Positions 54,306 to 64,000 of a DNA stretch of 64,000 bases are shown in pieces (positions within the stretch are counted from its first letter, which is position 1; every line of letters starts with the position of its first letter). A program made the position numbers and the translations under genes. The DNA is from Anaeramoeba flamelloides (Eukaryota > Metamonada > Anaeramoebidae). A model generated the notes under the pieces. The model was not told the origin of the DNA. It made no database searches and saw only the letters and a program-made list of their open reading frames with translations. Location: assembly GCA_027625915.1 (NCBI GenBank), contig JANTQA010000036.1, positions 6,593,001 to 6,657,000 on the forward strand, read 5' to 3'.

Positions 54306-56606
54306 TTAATTTTTTTTCTTTTTTTGTAAGTTTTTAAACCAGCTGCGATAAAAGAAATTAATTGTTCTAACGATTAAGTCTCTGTTTTTATTATTAGTTG
54401 CTAATAAAAATATTGTATTATTTAATTTTTTCTTCTTGCCTCTTGATTGAATTTTACATAGTTGGTTGTGATGCTTTAAGGCCAAAACTTGGAAATTCAA
54501 GGTGAAAAGTATTTTCAGTTTCACCTTCCTTGAATTCACCTTTAAGCCATCCTTCTCAAGAATTATATAACCGGGGTCAAAGGGGTATAAATGTTTTGTT
54601 AAAACGTAAAGGAAAAACACACCGATCCCCTTTTGGTATATCCTTCTAGGGCCAAAATCTGAAAAGAAATCCCATTCAATATGCGAAAATTTTTGTTTAT
54701 CGAATAATTCATAATTTTTTTTTTGCAGGATTTCAAACGATTCCTTATCTTTGATATTCAACAAATCTATTGAGCTGCCAATTATTGGCGACAGCCCTCT
54801 ATTTTTCCGGTATTTTGTTGTTTTTCTTAAATCTAATAGGCTTGAAATACTTGTCTTTCTTTTGGACTCTAGCAATGGTTGACTCGAATGCTTGTGGGAC
54901 ACCATTGAAAAGCTATTATTAAAATTCTTGTTTTTTTCTTTATTTTGTTTAGACTTTGTAGAACGGTAATTTCGTTTTTTATTTTCATCATTGTTTTGCT
55001 TATTTGATTTATTATTAAGATTTTTATAGTTTTTTGTTGTCGTAGTTGTTTTGCTTTTTGTTTTTTGCTTTGCTATTTTTTTATTCTTATTTAATGTTGT
55101 GCCCATAATTTCAAATGCTTGCTGTTGGAGAAATGCTTTACTTAAATTCTGAGTTTTCTTTTTTTGCCTGATCCTTGCCATTTCAAAATATTCGGTATAT
55201 TCCTGTTTGAGTTTTTGAAAGGTATAGCTATCAGGCTGCATTTTTTTAGGCTTTTTCAATAGAGGCAGCACAGTGATGTCGATCCGATCTAAATCTAAAT
55301 GCGAAACTTGTGGATTTTTCCCGATCCGATAATCTTTCCCCTTTGTGCTATTATATAACAATAATAAAAATAACAGTGCGCACCTTAACTCAATTGAGCA
55401 GAGCCTAATGGCCAATTTGTCTAAAGTTTCGTTGTTTTGGATTAAGATTAAATTTTTCTTTTCGGGTGATGTGTAAAAGTTGATTTCGCCATACCGCGCT
55501 TTAAAAGATGTTTCGTCATTCTTTTTTGGAACAACAACAAATTCCTTTTTTTCGAAATAGACAGTACAAAAGCTCCATTGCCCTTTTTGCACACGATCAA
55601 CCTCGCTTTTGAACTGAAAAGTCTTTAAGCACGCCCACTTCCTCGCCAAATACCATCCTCTTTCATACACTTTTTTAAACCTTTTAAAGATTTCAGAGTA
55701 GCTTCGATTTAATAAAAACAAATCAATTCCCTTCCAATTGGTGTAAATATTTAGAAAGATCAATAATTCAAATTCGGACTCCAAGGGTAGTTTTGAAGAA
55801 AGCCCATTTGTTCCATTGCTTTTGATTTTCTGATTCTTGAGATTTTCTTTTTCTTTTTCTCTTTCTTTTTGTTCTTCTTCTTCTTCTTCTTCTTCTTCTT
55901 CTTCTTCTTCTTCTTCTTTATCTTCCTCTTTTTTTTTTTCCTTTTCCTTTTCCTTTCTTTTTTCTTTTTTAATTTTGTTTATATACCTTTTAACCAGATC
56001 AATAACACTATTTTGAGCATGTAAATTCATATTGCCTTCTTTGGTTACCTGATAAAAGGAATCTTTTAAATAATAATTGCTAATTGGCCTATTTCTTTCT
56101 CGGCTTTGTTGTTGATTTTTTTTTTTTTTTTTTTGTTTTTTCTTTTCTTTATTTCCATCTACTTCTTGATCAGATCCATCCAAAGCCTGAATTGAAAATT
56201 TATTTTCATTTTGTTCATCACTACTCTCTTCACTTGTTGTTCCTTGTTTATTCAGATTTAAATTTCTCTCTGAACTTGATTCTGAGTCTGATTTTGTTAT
56301 TGTTTCAACTTTTTTATTAGATCGTGAATTTGAATTAGAGCCACCAGAACCTGAATTAGGATCGTTCTCTTGGATTTTGATATCACTTACAGAACCACTT
56401 TCGCTTTGACTTTCTCTTTCACTTGAGTTTTTTTTGATTTCGTGATTAGATTCTTCTTTTTCACTCGAATTAGAATTTTGTGATTGGTTAGATCCTTCTT
56501 CATCTGAAGAATACAGTGTTGATTTTGATGTTTCACCACTGTCAGAGGGGGGAGGCTGTGTCTCTTCATTTGAAGAACTTGATTTTTTGTTTTCGCTGCT
56601 GGACAT
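54306..56606 (-). CDS. Unrecognised 766-aa protein, two possible PH-like regions
   Basis: Single exon. Residues 1-150 are Ser/Glu/Asn-rich and acidic. Poly-Glu lies at about 229-245. Residues ~272-425 are globular: LLIFLNIYTNWKGIDLFLLN, GWYLARKWACLKTFQF, WSFCTVYFEKKEFVVVP, then strands and the helix AIRLCSIELRCALLFLLLLY. Residues ~440-640 are basic and low-complexity. Residues ~640-766 form a second globular segment: HIEWDFFSDFGPRRIYQKGI, YIILEKDGLKV, TIFLLATNN and a final helix IVRTINFFYRSWF. A run of strands closed by one helix in both segments is reminiscent of PH-superfamily folds. That is an impression, not a match. No TM or signal peptide. It may act at membranes or as a scaffold, but I do not assign a function. 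The first ATG is used. The trinucleotide tract is in frame. Confidence 0.8.
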   Translation of the reverse strand: MSSSENKKSSSSNEETQPPPSDSGETSKSTLYSSDEEGSNQSQNSNSSEKEESNHEIKKNSSERESQSESGSVSDIKIQENDPNSGSGGSNSNSRSNKKVETITKSDSESSSERNLNLNKQGTTSEESSDEQNENKFSIQALDGSDQEVDGNKEKKKQKKKKKNQQQSRERNRPISNYYLKDSFYQVTKEGNMNLHAQNSVIDLVKRYINKIKKEKRKEKEKEKKKEEDKEEEEEEEEEEEEEEEQKEREKEKENLKNQKIKSNGTNGLSSKLPLESEFELLIFLNIYTNWKGIDLFLLNRSYSEIFKRFKKVYERGWYLARKWACLKTFQFKSEVDRVQKGQWSFCTVYFEKKEFVVVPKKNDETSFKARYGEINFYTSPEKKNLILIQNNETLDKLAIRLCSIELRCALLFLLLLYNSTKGKDYRIGKNPQVSHLDLDRIDITVLPLLKKPKKMQPDSYTFQKLKQEYTEYFEMARIRQKKKTQNLSKAFLQQQAFEIMGTTLNKNKKIAKQKTKSKTTTTTKNYKNLNNKSNKQNNDENKKRNYRSTKSKQNKEKNKNFNNSFSMVSHKHSSQPLLESKRKTSISSLLDLRKTTKYRKNRGLSPIIGSSIDLLNIKDKESFEILQKKNYELFDKQKFSHIEWDFFSDFGPRRIYQKGIGVFFLYVLTKHLYPFDPGYIILEKDGLKVNSRKVKLKILFTLNFQVLALKHHNQLCKIQSRGKKKKLNNTIFLLATNNKNRDLIVRTINFFYRSWFKNLQKKKKN
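55872..55918. repeat. (TTC)n trinucleotide tract
   Basis: About 14 pure TTC units encode poly-Glu on the minus strand in the 766-aa protein gene. Confidence 0.85.
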
Positions 56607-57572
56607 TATTATTAAGGGGGAACTGAAATTAAATTTTCAGTTGAACAGAGAAATTAAGTGAGAAGGCTTGGGAGAAAAAATAAATTCTTTCTTGGAAAAT
56701 CATTCAACTAGATTGGTTTGAAGAGATATCAGAATTTTTTGTTTTGTATAGAGGCGAGATAAAAGATATTAGAGTAGTAAAAAGATTTAAAAGAAGGTAA
56801 TTAAAAGCAAGTCAAAATAGTTCAAATATATGGTTTTTCAAAGATTTTTTTTGGAAAATCATTAAACATTGAAGGAATTTCTTGAACAAAACATAGTATA
56901 AATTAAATCCTATTTTTCCACTTTAAGAAAAGACCACACCTTTTTATTTTGAAGTTTATTTAAACAATTTTTCATCAACTCTTGGAGACTTGAAAAATAA
57001 TAAACTAGAGAGTTAATTACTTTTTTTCCTCTGTAATTTTGATTTTGGAATATCTCTCAAGTTAAATTTCGAATTTGGAGAGGAGAAAATATTATATCAA
57101 ATTAACAAATTTCAATAAAAAAGTTCACTGTTGTGGAAAAAAATTGTGATACAAAAAAAAAAGTGTGACATTTTTTTTGTGAATATTCAAAAATTGAATT
57201 TTTCAATTTAGGAAAAATGATCATAATTCAGTAATTTTTTAAAGTTAAGAAGAATTAAAATGGTAATTAAATCTTTGAAGAAAAGACAGACTTCTAACTT
57301 GTAATTTTCTTAATTTTAATTTCATCAAGATCCTTCAAAAAGAATGTCTAAAAAATCAAATACTGTATTTTTGAAGGTAAACAGTGGAAATAAATGAGTA
57401 AGAAATTACCTTTTTAGAACAATTTATATCTGGTAAATTACAACATCCAGAAATAATTATTAATATTTAATCTTAATTATTTTATGAATACTTGAGAAAA
57501 ACCAGATTCTCCGAAAGTAAACAAGAAATTAAAATTATAAATTTTCATTACATTTTTTTATCATTTAAAATA

Positions 57573-57759
57573 TTAAGCGAATAGTCTCTATTATTATTTT
57601 TTTTTTTTTGACCAATTTCTCAATAAAGATTACTTATCTAGAAATATTTTTAATATTGAAAATAAACAGTAAGTTTTCAAATCTAAGTAATTGGCTAAAA
57701 TTTTTTTTCTCGTCTCTATTAAATTTAGGTAAAAAATTTAATTATGATTAGTACCTTAA
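57573..57759. mobile_element. TTAA-flanked foldback MITE (GGGACTAGTC family), diverged
   Basis: TTAA at both edges; the ends are gcgaatagtctc and its approximate inverse (tgattagtacc). It is 187 bp and collinear with 9214-9393 (tttgaccaatttct, ctagaaatat, attgaaaataaaca, attaaatttaggtaaaaaat). A fragment like the CTGTTGTGG end (cactgttgtggaaaaaaatt) lies upstream at 57127. Confidence 0.65.
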
Positions 57760-58093
57760 TAAAACCTGAAAACACTAATATTTCTAAAAATAGAATTGAA
57801 GATCAAGATTAAGGATGCAATACCCAAACGTTTTGATACACCGTCCAAATAACGAAAGAATAGAAATTTTTATTTTTAAAATAAGAGTTAAAATGACAAA
57901 AATGATAATTAGTGATAACATCAGTATCAGTTTTAATATATAAACGTTGAACTGTATTTATGGTACAAAAACAATCCAATTTTGTCACATTCTTTTTGGA
58001 TTTTTTATAACCTCTTTATTCTCCTTGAATTTAATTTTTGTATCTTATTTTTGGTTTTTTTGGGTGACTTAAATTTCATCCATCATTTGTATC

Positions 58094-59035
58094 TTAAGGG
58101 ACTAGTCTCGATTATTTTTTTTTGACCAATAACTAAATAAGAGATCCTTATCTTGAAATATGTTTAAAATTGAAAATAGACAGGTTTTTTCAATGTTAGA
58201 ACTTTTAGTTCTTGTTTTTTTAAAATTTTACAATTCTGCCAAAAAAAGCGACTTTTAAAAAATTTTTTTTGCAAAAAGATCTTTAAAGGAGGAGAATCTT
58301 TGATTAATTTTGAATTTAATTATTTTCTCAAAAATATTATTTATTCTCATTTTTAAAAACGAAAAAATTATTTAAAACTGGTTAATATTTTCCCATTCAC
58401 TTCTGTTCACCCAACTTGACTCTATAAAGAACTCAATTTGTTTTATCAATAATTACTTTTTAAAAAAATAGTTATTATTCTTTTCTTTGATTTTTTTTGA
58501 CTCTGACAAAAACTTTTAGGATGGTAATTTGGGAATACTTTTACAAACTTCAAATTCAACAAAAACAAAATAGTGTAAACTGAAAAAGAAGATTCATGAA
58601 AAAAAAAAAGAATGGTACAATATAAAGAAAGAAAATCTTTTATTAAGAGTAAAGCATATATTGTATATTTTTTTCGAATCAAACTATGTTTTCATGCAAA
58701 TCCAAAAAAAAAACCTTTTCAGGTTTATTTTTCAAATTATTTTTTGTAAATCTTCCACAAACGTAACAAGGTTTTGCTTTCTTGCTCATATTTTTTTTTA
58801 TTTTTTGTATTTTTGTGAAAATTTGAAAAATTACAACTTTCAAAAAAGTGAAAAAATGCAAAAAATTTTTATTTCTATAAAAACAATTACTAAATTTAAT
58901 GAATGTCATTTAGCAAGATTTCATTAATATACTAAGAAGTTTTTCAATTTGATTTCTAATCTAAGTAATTGGTAAAAAAAATTCTAAATCTCTATTAAAT
59001 TTACCTAAAAAATTTAATCTAGACTAGTCCCTTAA
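58094..59035. mobile_element. Long (942-bp) TTAA-flanked GGGACTAGTC-family element
   Basis: TTAA at 58094-58097 and 59032-59035. The ends are gggactagtctc and its inverse (agactagtccc). The outer 100 bp on each side match the 180-bp copies. The extra ~745 bp are bracketed by the short direct repeat TTTTTCAAT (58186-58194 and 58940-58948). The minus strand in the middle encodes a short frame beginning MSKKAKPCYVCGRFTKNN at about 58790, with one C-x2-C pair. It could be a partly deleted parent copy carrying a coding relic, or a MITE with a secondary insertion. Confidence 0.65.
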
Positions 59036-59110
59036 AAGAGATGTAGGAATGAAATATATATATTTCCTCAAAGATTTCGTTTTAAAATGATTTATAAAGT
59101 TTTATTGTGA

Positions 59111-59312
59111 AACAGTCAGTTTCACTTTTAAGGCACAAACTTTCAACGAAATTTAAGGCAAAAAAAAAATCTTAAATTAAAGCACAAAATTTGGAATTTT
59201 ATTTTTTACAAATTATTTTACTAGAATCGGAATTTTGTGCCTTAATTTGAGATTTTTTTTTGTGACTTAAATTTCGTTGAAAGTTTGTACCCTAAAAGTG
59301 AAACTGACTGTA
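59111..59312. mobile_element. TTAAGGCAC-family MITE copy
   Basis: The left end is aacagtcagtttcactttta (AA rather than TA at the edge); the right end is gtgaaactgactgta. Three motifs are seen in each arm with minor changes (ttaaggcaa). It lies just beyond the decayed tract that starts about 59345. Confidence 0.8.
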
Positions 59313-59621
59313 TCTATTGATATTTTTTTGATTTTTTTTTCTTTTCAATATTCCGCTTCCCCTTTCAGGTCCACGATTTCATTGAAAAGATCGAAATAGT
59401 AGCACACCATTTCGTCTAAATATTGGTTCCTATGTTTACAAGTGTTACAATAGAGCCTCTTTTTCGATCTGTTGGAACTTTTGTATTTAGTTCCATTATA
59501 TTTACCTGTTTTGCTGTTTGTATCGAATTGGAATTCTTTTAAATTATATTTTTTTCTTTAATTTTTTCTCCTACCTCTTCCAATTCTTTTCTTTTTATTT
59601 TTATTTTATTATTATTGTTGT

Positions 59622-59822
59622 TACAGTCAGTTTCACTTTTAAGGCACAAACTTTCAACGAAAATTAAGGCACAAAAAAATCTCAAATTAAGGCACAAAAT
59701 TTGTAATTTTAATTTTTACAATTTATTTTTACTAGCATCTGAATTTTGTGCCTTAATTTGAGATTTTTTTTGTGCCTTAAATTTCGTTGAATGTTTGTGC
59801 CTTAAAAGTGAAACTGACTGTA
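59622..59822. mobile_element. TTAAGGCAC-family MITE inside a trinucleotide repeat
   Basis: TA at 59622-59623 and 59821-59822. The left flank is attattgttgt; the right flank is ttattattattattgttgtt, so the element landed at a TA in an ATT/GTT repeat. The arms are well preserved. Confidence 0.85.
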
Positions 59823-59833
59823 TTATTATTATT

Positions 59834-59974
<141 letters not shown>

Positions 59975-61349
59975 TAATAATTCTTCATTTTCTGATGAGG
60001 AATCATCAGAGTCCGAAGTATTTAAGGAGTCTGAGGAGTTTGAGGATTCTGGTGTATCAGATTGACTCTCTAGCTCTGTTTCTGAGGTTGTAGATTCTGA
60101 ATCTGAGCTTATTACCACTCTTTCTTGTTCTCCTCCTCTTTGCAATTTAACCTTGGATTCGTTTTCTGAATTTTTTATTTTTATTTTTTTTATTTTTTCC
60201 CCTCTATTGTTTTTCCTTTTCATTTTCCTTTCCTTTTTCTTTTTTCTCCTTTTTTAACTTTTTCTCTTCATTTTCCTTTTGATCCAGTGATTTTATCCCC
60301 TTTATTACACTTAATTCACTGTCCACTCTCTGAACTTCGGAATTCAGTTCATTGGTAAGAGTGGAATCCCCCAAATCAGGTTTTGGTGAAGCAGATGTTC
60401 CTCCTTATGGGTTTGAGCTTCCGTCGCAAAGAGGGTCTGTTATATCAAGTTTTCCTGATTTTATATTAAGGTTTGATTCTTCTGTGTCACTTTGATCGAG
60501 AGTTATACCTTTTTTGTTTTTTAGTTTTAGAGATTTTTTCTTTTTTTAATTTTTGTTTTGTTTTTTTTTCTGGTTTTTTGTTTTTTTGTGTGTTTTTTTA
60601 GACTTTTTAGTTTTTTTTCATTTTTTCGATTTTTTTTTTCTAATTTTTCATTTTTTGTGTTTTTATTTTCTAAGTTTTCATTTTTTTTGTTTTGATCCTT
60701 TTGAATTAGTTGTTTATCTAGACTGTCTGGTTTTATTTATTGAGTATTTTCCTCTTTATGTAATTCAGTTTCTTTATTTTTTTCTAGATTCTCAATTTTA
60801 TTCTCATTTTTGTTTTTTTGATCATTATTTAGGTTAGGATTGGGTTGTATGTTTATACCCATTTCTACCTCTAATTTTAGTTTTATTTTATCTTTGAGTA
60901 GTCTTTTTAGTTCTTTTTGTGAATCTTTATTTATTTTTTTTTATTCTTTGAGTTTTTTTATCTTTTCTTGAATTATTTTTAAGTTTTCTTCTTGTTCTTT
61001 TTTTGATATCTTTTATTGTTTGAGATATTTCTTCAATTGTTTTTATTTTTTTTTCTTTTGAATAAATTTTATTATTTTTATTTATTTTTGAGTGATTTTT
61101 TTAGATCTTTTGTGACTGTGATTGTTGTATTATCTATTATATTGTCATTCATTATGAGGGTCCTATTTCTCATTCTCTCATCTTTAAAATGAATAATAAA
61201 ATAATTTTCCCCTTTTTTTGAATTTTTTTTTTTTCAATTTTAATGGGGTTAAAACTCATGAAGTGTTTCTCGATATTTTGTTTTTCTGTTGTTTCTAGAA
61301 TTTTCTCTTTTTTACCTATTACAAAGAGAGCATTTTTTGAGAATATATC

Positions 61350-61550
61350 TACAGTCAGTTTCACTTTTAAGACACAAACTTTCAACGAAATTTAAGGCAC
61401 AAAAAAATCTCAAATTAAGGCACAAAATTTGTAATTTTAATTTTTACAATTTATTTTTACTAGAATTTGAATTTTGTGCCTTAATTTGTGATTTTTTTTG
61501 TGCCTTAAATTTCGTTGAAAGTTTGTGCCTTAAAAGTGAAACTGACTGTA
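61350..61550. mobile_element. TTAAGGCAC-family MITE copy
   Basis: TA at 61350-61351 and 61549-61550. The arms are close to the family consensus (one ttaagacac in the left arm). It is inserted in the decayed coding-like tract. Confidence 0.85.
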
Positions 61551-61587
61551 TTTTTCGAGTGTTTTTTTTTTCTTTCTTCTTATTATC

Positions 61588-61789
61588 TACAGTCAGTTTC
61601 ACTTTTAAGGTACAAACTTACAACGTAATAAAAGGTACAAAAAAAATCTCAAATTAAGGCACAAAATTTGTAATTTTTTTTTTTTACAATTTATTTTACT
61701 AGAATTTGAATTTTGTGCTTTAATTTGAGATTTTTATTGTGCCTTAAATTTCGTTGAAAGTTTGTGCCTTCAAAGTGAAACTGACTGTA
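61588..61789. mobile_element. TTAAGGCAC-family MITE copy
   Basis: TA at 61588-61589 and 61788-61789. Some left-arm changes (aaggtacaaacttacaacg). It is only 37 bp from the previous copy, separating two parts of the decayed tract. Confidence 0.85.
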
Positions 61790-62186
61790 AGTCTTTTTTA
61801 GGGTTATATTTAACCGCATTTCTATAACTCATTTGGGTTTTTTTCCCAATTGATTTCGGTTTTCTTTAGAGTTCTCTTCTCTCTAGGTTCTTGACCGATT
61901 GTTTCTCTGAGGGTTTCTTTTGCTCATCTCTCTTTTTTTGAAAGACTGTTGAGAGGGCTTTTCACCTTCAGTATAATGATTTTCGGGATATTTGTAGTGT
62001 ATCCCTATCCCTGAGTTTTGAGGGGTATACCCAATCGGGCCTCGGTGGGGACTTTTGTCTTTATTTACCGAGTGATTGGAGTCCGGAGATTCCAATTTAT
62101 AACCTCTAAAAGCCTTATAACCAGAGGGGGGGCAGTAAAAAGGTGTTAAATAAGGAAGAATGCTCAATAAAGAGCTTGAATTAGAG
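61790..62186 (-). pseudogene. GC-richer coding-like fragment, family unknown
   Basis: The minus strand reads as a 94-codon frame with a Pro/Tyr/Gly/Ser-rich composition (for example YLTPFYCPPSGYKAFRGYK, then HRGPIGYTPQNSGIGIHY). GC is visibly higher than in the surrounding AT-rich DNA. It is likely a piece of the same fossil as 59345-61349, split by TTAAGGCAC elements. It looks broken. No family is recognised. Confidence 0.4.
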
Positions 62187-63362
62187 TACAGTCGGTTTCA
62201 CTTGTAAGGCACAAACTTTCAACGAAATTTAAGGCACAATAAAAATCTCAAATTAAGGTACAAAATTCAAATTCACAAGTATAAATTGAAAAATCAATTT
62301 TTTTAAAATATTGAGAAATATAGTAAATTATTTTCCCTAAACCATCAAAAATACTCTAAATATTTGATTTTTGAAATTTAGAGTATTCTATCTTCTCCAT
62401 TTTAAAAGATATTTCCCATTTTCATTTTTTCAAAAAAAAAAAAAATAATTTTTTATTTTTGAAATTTTTATTTTTTTTATTTGTGTTAATTGAAAAAAGT
62501 AGTTTTAAAAAAAAAAAAATTTTTTTTAAATTAAAAACTTAGGAAAATTGTAAATTTTTTTGGTTATATTACTTGTTTAAAAATTTTAAAAAAATCAATT
62601 TTGAAGAAAAAAATATTTTCAATTTACAACAAATAGTCTAATTTCTCAACGGTAGAGCGCCAGATCTAGAGTAAAAAAATCTAACGTCACGACTTCGAGA
62701 TCTGGTAGTATCAAAAAATTTCTAATTTTTTTTATTTTTTTTTTCAAAATTTCTTAAACTGGATCATTTAAAGTATCTGAGTTTACAAGCTGAGTTTAAT
62801 TTGAATTTTGTTAGAAATTTTTTTTTTTGAAAGAACACCAATTAATTAAGTGCCAATTTTCTGGTAACATCTGAAAAAAAATTATTTTTTTCAGTAGAGA
62901 GAGTAGAAGTTTTAGTAAAAATATAATTTACTAATGTTTACTATTAAAAAAAAAAAAAATATTCTTAAAATTGAGTTTAAACTTATGAGAGATCCTACTA
63001 AAAATATTTAAAAACACATTTTAATTTTCATTTTTGTTGGGATCCTTAATTTCTATATTTATTGGCCAATATATCAAAAAAATATCCCAATTAAATTTTT
63101 TTGAAAGTAAAAATTAAAAAGGGGCAATATATCCTTAAATAAAGGTTCTAGAGAGCTATGGACATCAAAAATGAAATCTCCAAATAAAAATGAAATTATT
63201 TATGCGAAAAAAATTTTCAGATCCTTGATTTTCAATTCCGACTAGTGTTCTAGTAAAAATAAATTGTAAAAAAAAAATTACAAATTTTGTGCCTTAATTT
63301 GGGATTTTTTTGTGCCTTAAATTCCGTTGAAAGTTTGTGCCTTAAAAGTGGAACTGACTGTA
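62187..63362. mobile_element. 1176-bp member of the TTAAGGCAC family
   Basis: The left end TACAGTCGGTTTCACTTGTA with three TTAAGG(C/T)AC-type motifs is matched by a right end at about 63280-63362 ending gtggaactgactgta. TA lies at both edges. The 1-kb interior has no transposase-like ORF but carries a tRNA-like segment at 62633-62712. Either this is a long non-autonomous form or the interior is a captured or inserted sequence. Confidence 0.65.
62633..62712 (+). pseudogene. tRNA-like segment inside the long element
   Basis: The sequence ctcaacggtagagcgccaga matches a tRNA D-arm plus the start of an anticodon stem. cacgacttcgagatctgg resembles a T-arm (TTCGA core of box B). T-runs follow within 30 bp. 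The anticodon region is expanded and A-rich, the T-stem pairs poorly and no acceptor stem is evident. A degenerate tRNA or a tRNA-derived SINE head is likely. Confidence 0.4.
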
Positions 63363-63623
63363 TATTACCCCAATTATCATATTGTCGATGACAATAGGAT
63401 AATTGGGGTGTGTATTATATGCTTCTGTGGCTTTCCAAGTGGTGCTGAATTCCAGTTTTGTGAACATAGGCCCTGTTTCGGCTACTTCATGTTCAAATGT
63501 CCTGCGCCACTTAAAAAATATAATTTTTTTTTTTTTTTTTTCTTTTTTTTCCATTAGGTAATTCATTACCTTGAAATGTTGGTAATGAATTACTGAGCTC
63601 CAAACTTCGCCCAGATGTTCGGA
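63363..63623. other. GC-richer segment, possible coding fossil
   Basis: It is clearly less AT-rich than the rest of the window apart from its A/T run at 63523-63551. Both strands have open stretches. The plus strand reads CIICFCGFPSGAEFQFCEHR followed by a Cys-containing run; the minus strand has FEHEVAETGPMFTKLEF. Neither is assignable with confidence. It sits between two TTAAGGCAC elements and is probably a broken fragment of a larger, older unit. Confidence 0.35.
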
Positions 63624-63824
63624 TACAGTCAGTTTCACTTTTAAGGCACAAACTTTCAACGAAATTTAAGGCACAAAAAAATCTCAAATTAAGGCACAAA
63701 ATTTGCAATTTTTTTTTTTACAATTTATTTTTACTAGAATTTGAATTTTGTGCTTTAATTTGAGATTTTTTTTGTGCCTTAAATTTCGTTGAAAGTTTGT
63801 GCCTTAAAAGTGAAACTGACTGTA
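63624..63824. mobile_element. TTAAGGCAC-family MITE copy
   Basis: TA at 63624-63625 and 63823-63824. The arms are near consensus. It interrupts the GC-richer segment. Confidence 0.85.
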
Positions 63825-64000
63825 AGTAATCCTCACATCTGTCCTTTGGAAGTTGCGGGAGTACCCCTTCAAGTACAGTATGTTGGTGTAAGTTCTCTTA
63901 CATCTAAACATTTTTCTAAAATTAAAAAGAATTTTGGAAAAAAGTAAAATGTAAAACAATGTAATAGGAGGTTTCCAATTCGGCATGGTTCAAGATGCTA
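63825..64000. other. GC-richer segment continuing past the window end
   Basis: Composition resembles 63363-63623. The minus strand has an ATG-started frame (MPNWKPPITLFYILLFSK, near 63986) that could contain a short intron. It is too short to identify and is cut by the window edge. Confidence 0.3.

Noticed and set aside
60553-60837. Plus-strand Phe-rich 94-codon frame
   Set aside because: Complement of the Lys/Glu-rich decayed tract; low complexity, with no gene features.
62633-62712. Functional tRNA gene
   Set aside because: D-arm and box B are recognisable, but T-stem, anticodon stem and acceptor stem do not pair.

Overview
The window is very AT-rich nuclear DNA from a unicellular eukaryote. 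Coding ORFs are long and often intronless, with Lys/Asn/Ser/Glu-rich low-complexity tracts. Introns are GT-AG, and TAA, TAG and TGA all act as stops, so the code is standard. Composition, poly-Asn/poly-Glu tracts and the THH1/TOM1/TOM3-like protein suit a protist such as an amoebozoan or an Anaeramoeba-like metamonad. That assignment is inference; no rRNA or organellar marker is present.

Layout of host genes: (1) 5.3-17.1 kb, +, an eight-exon ankyrin-repeat gene, 486 codons, with all introns in phase 0; intron 5 is 5.5 kb and full of repeats. (2) 20.0-21.3 kb, -, a three-exon seven-TM protein resembling THH1/TOM1/TOM3. (3) 26.4-28.9 kb, +, a PRP4/PRPF4B-type kinase. (4) 34.2-37.2 kb, -, a Na+/H+ exchanger with a long, His-rich tail. 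(5) 44.1-52.6 kb, +, a five-exon RS-RRM-RS (Tra2-like) splicing factor whose RRM is split by a 6.4-kb intron. (6) 54.3-56.6 kb, -, an unrecognised 766-aa protein with two possible PH-like regions. Two of the six are predicted splicing factors. There is no sign of operons.

The rest is dominated by small non-autonomous DNA transposons and other dispersed repeats. The most striking is a TA-flanked, about 200-bp palindromic family. Each inverted repeat of about 78 bp carries three copies of TTAAGGCAC at 25- and 23-bp spacing. There are eight compact copies, one diverged compact copy, two long relatives (716 and 1176 bp) and one possible solo end. Other families include TTAA-flanked (piggyBac-like) foldbacks, a TA-flanked CTGTTGTGG family, a ~590-bp GGTATTTCC family, a ~540-bp family beginning near AATTCAAAATTTT, a ~700-bp family ending in GGGGCCCAAC, and compound palindromes. 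Intron 3 of the splicing-factor gene contains a three-level nest of these elements.

The right end (59.3-64.0 kb) is a decayed, locally GC-richer coding-like tract of uncertain family, peppered with TA-flanked elements, one of them inside a trinucleotide repeat next to 45 pure GTT units. Three other short coding-like remnants (25-26, 31.7-32.5 and 43.7-44.1 kb) are probably dead genes or element fragments.

Across the 13 introns that can be placed from reading frame and protein family, acceptors are AAG (6) or TAG (7) and never CAG, which may be a real splicing peculiarity of this organism.
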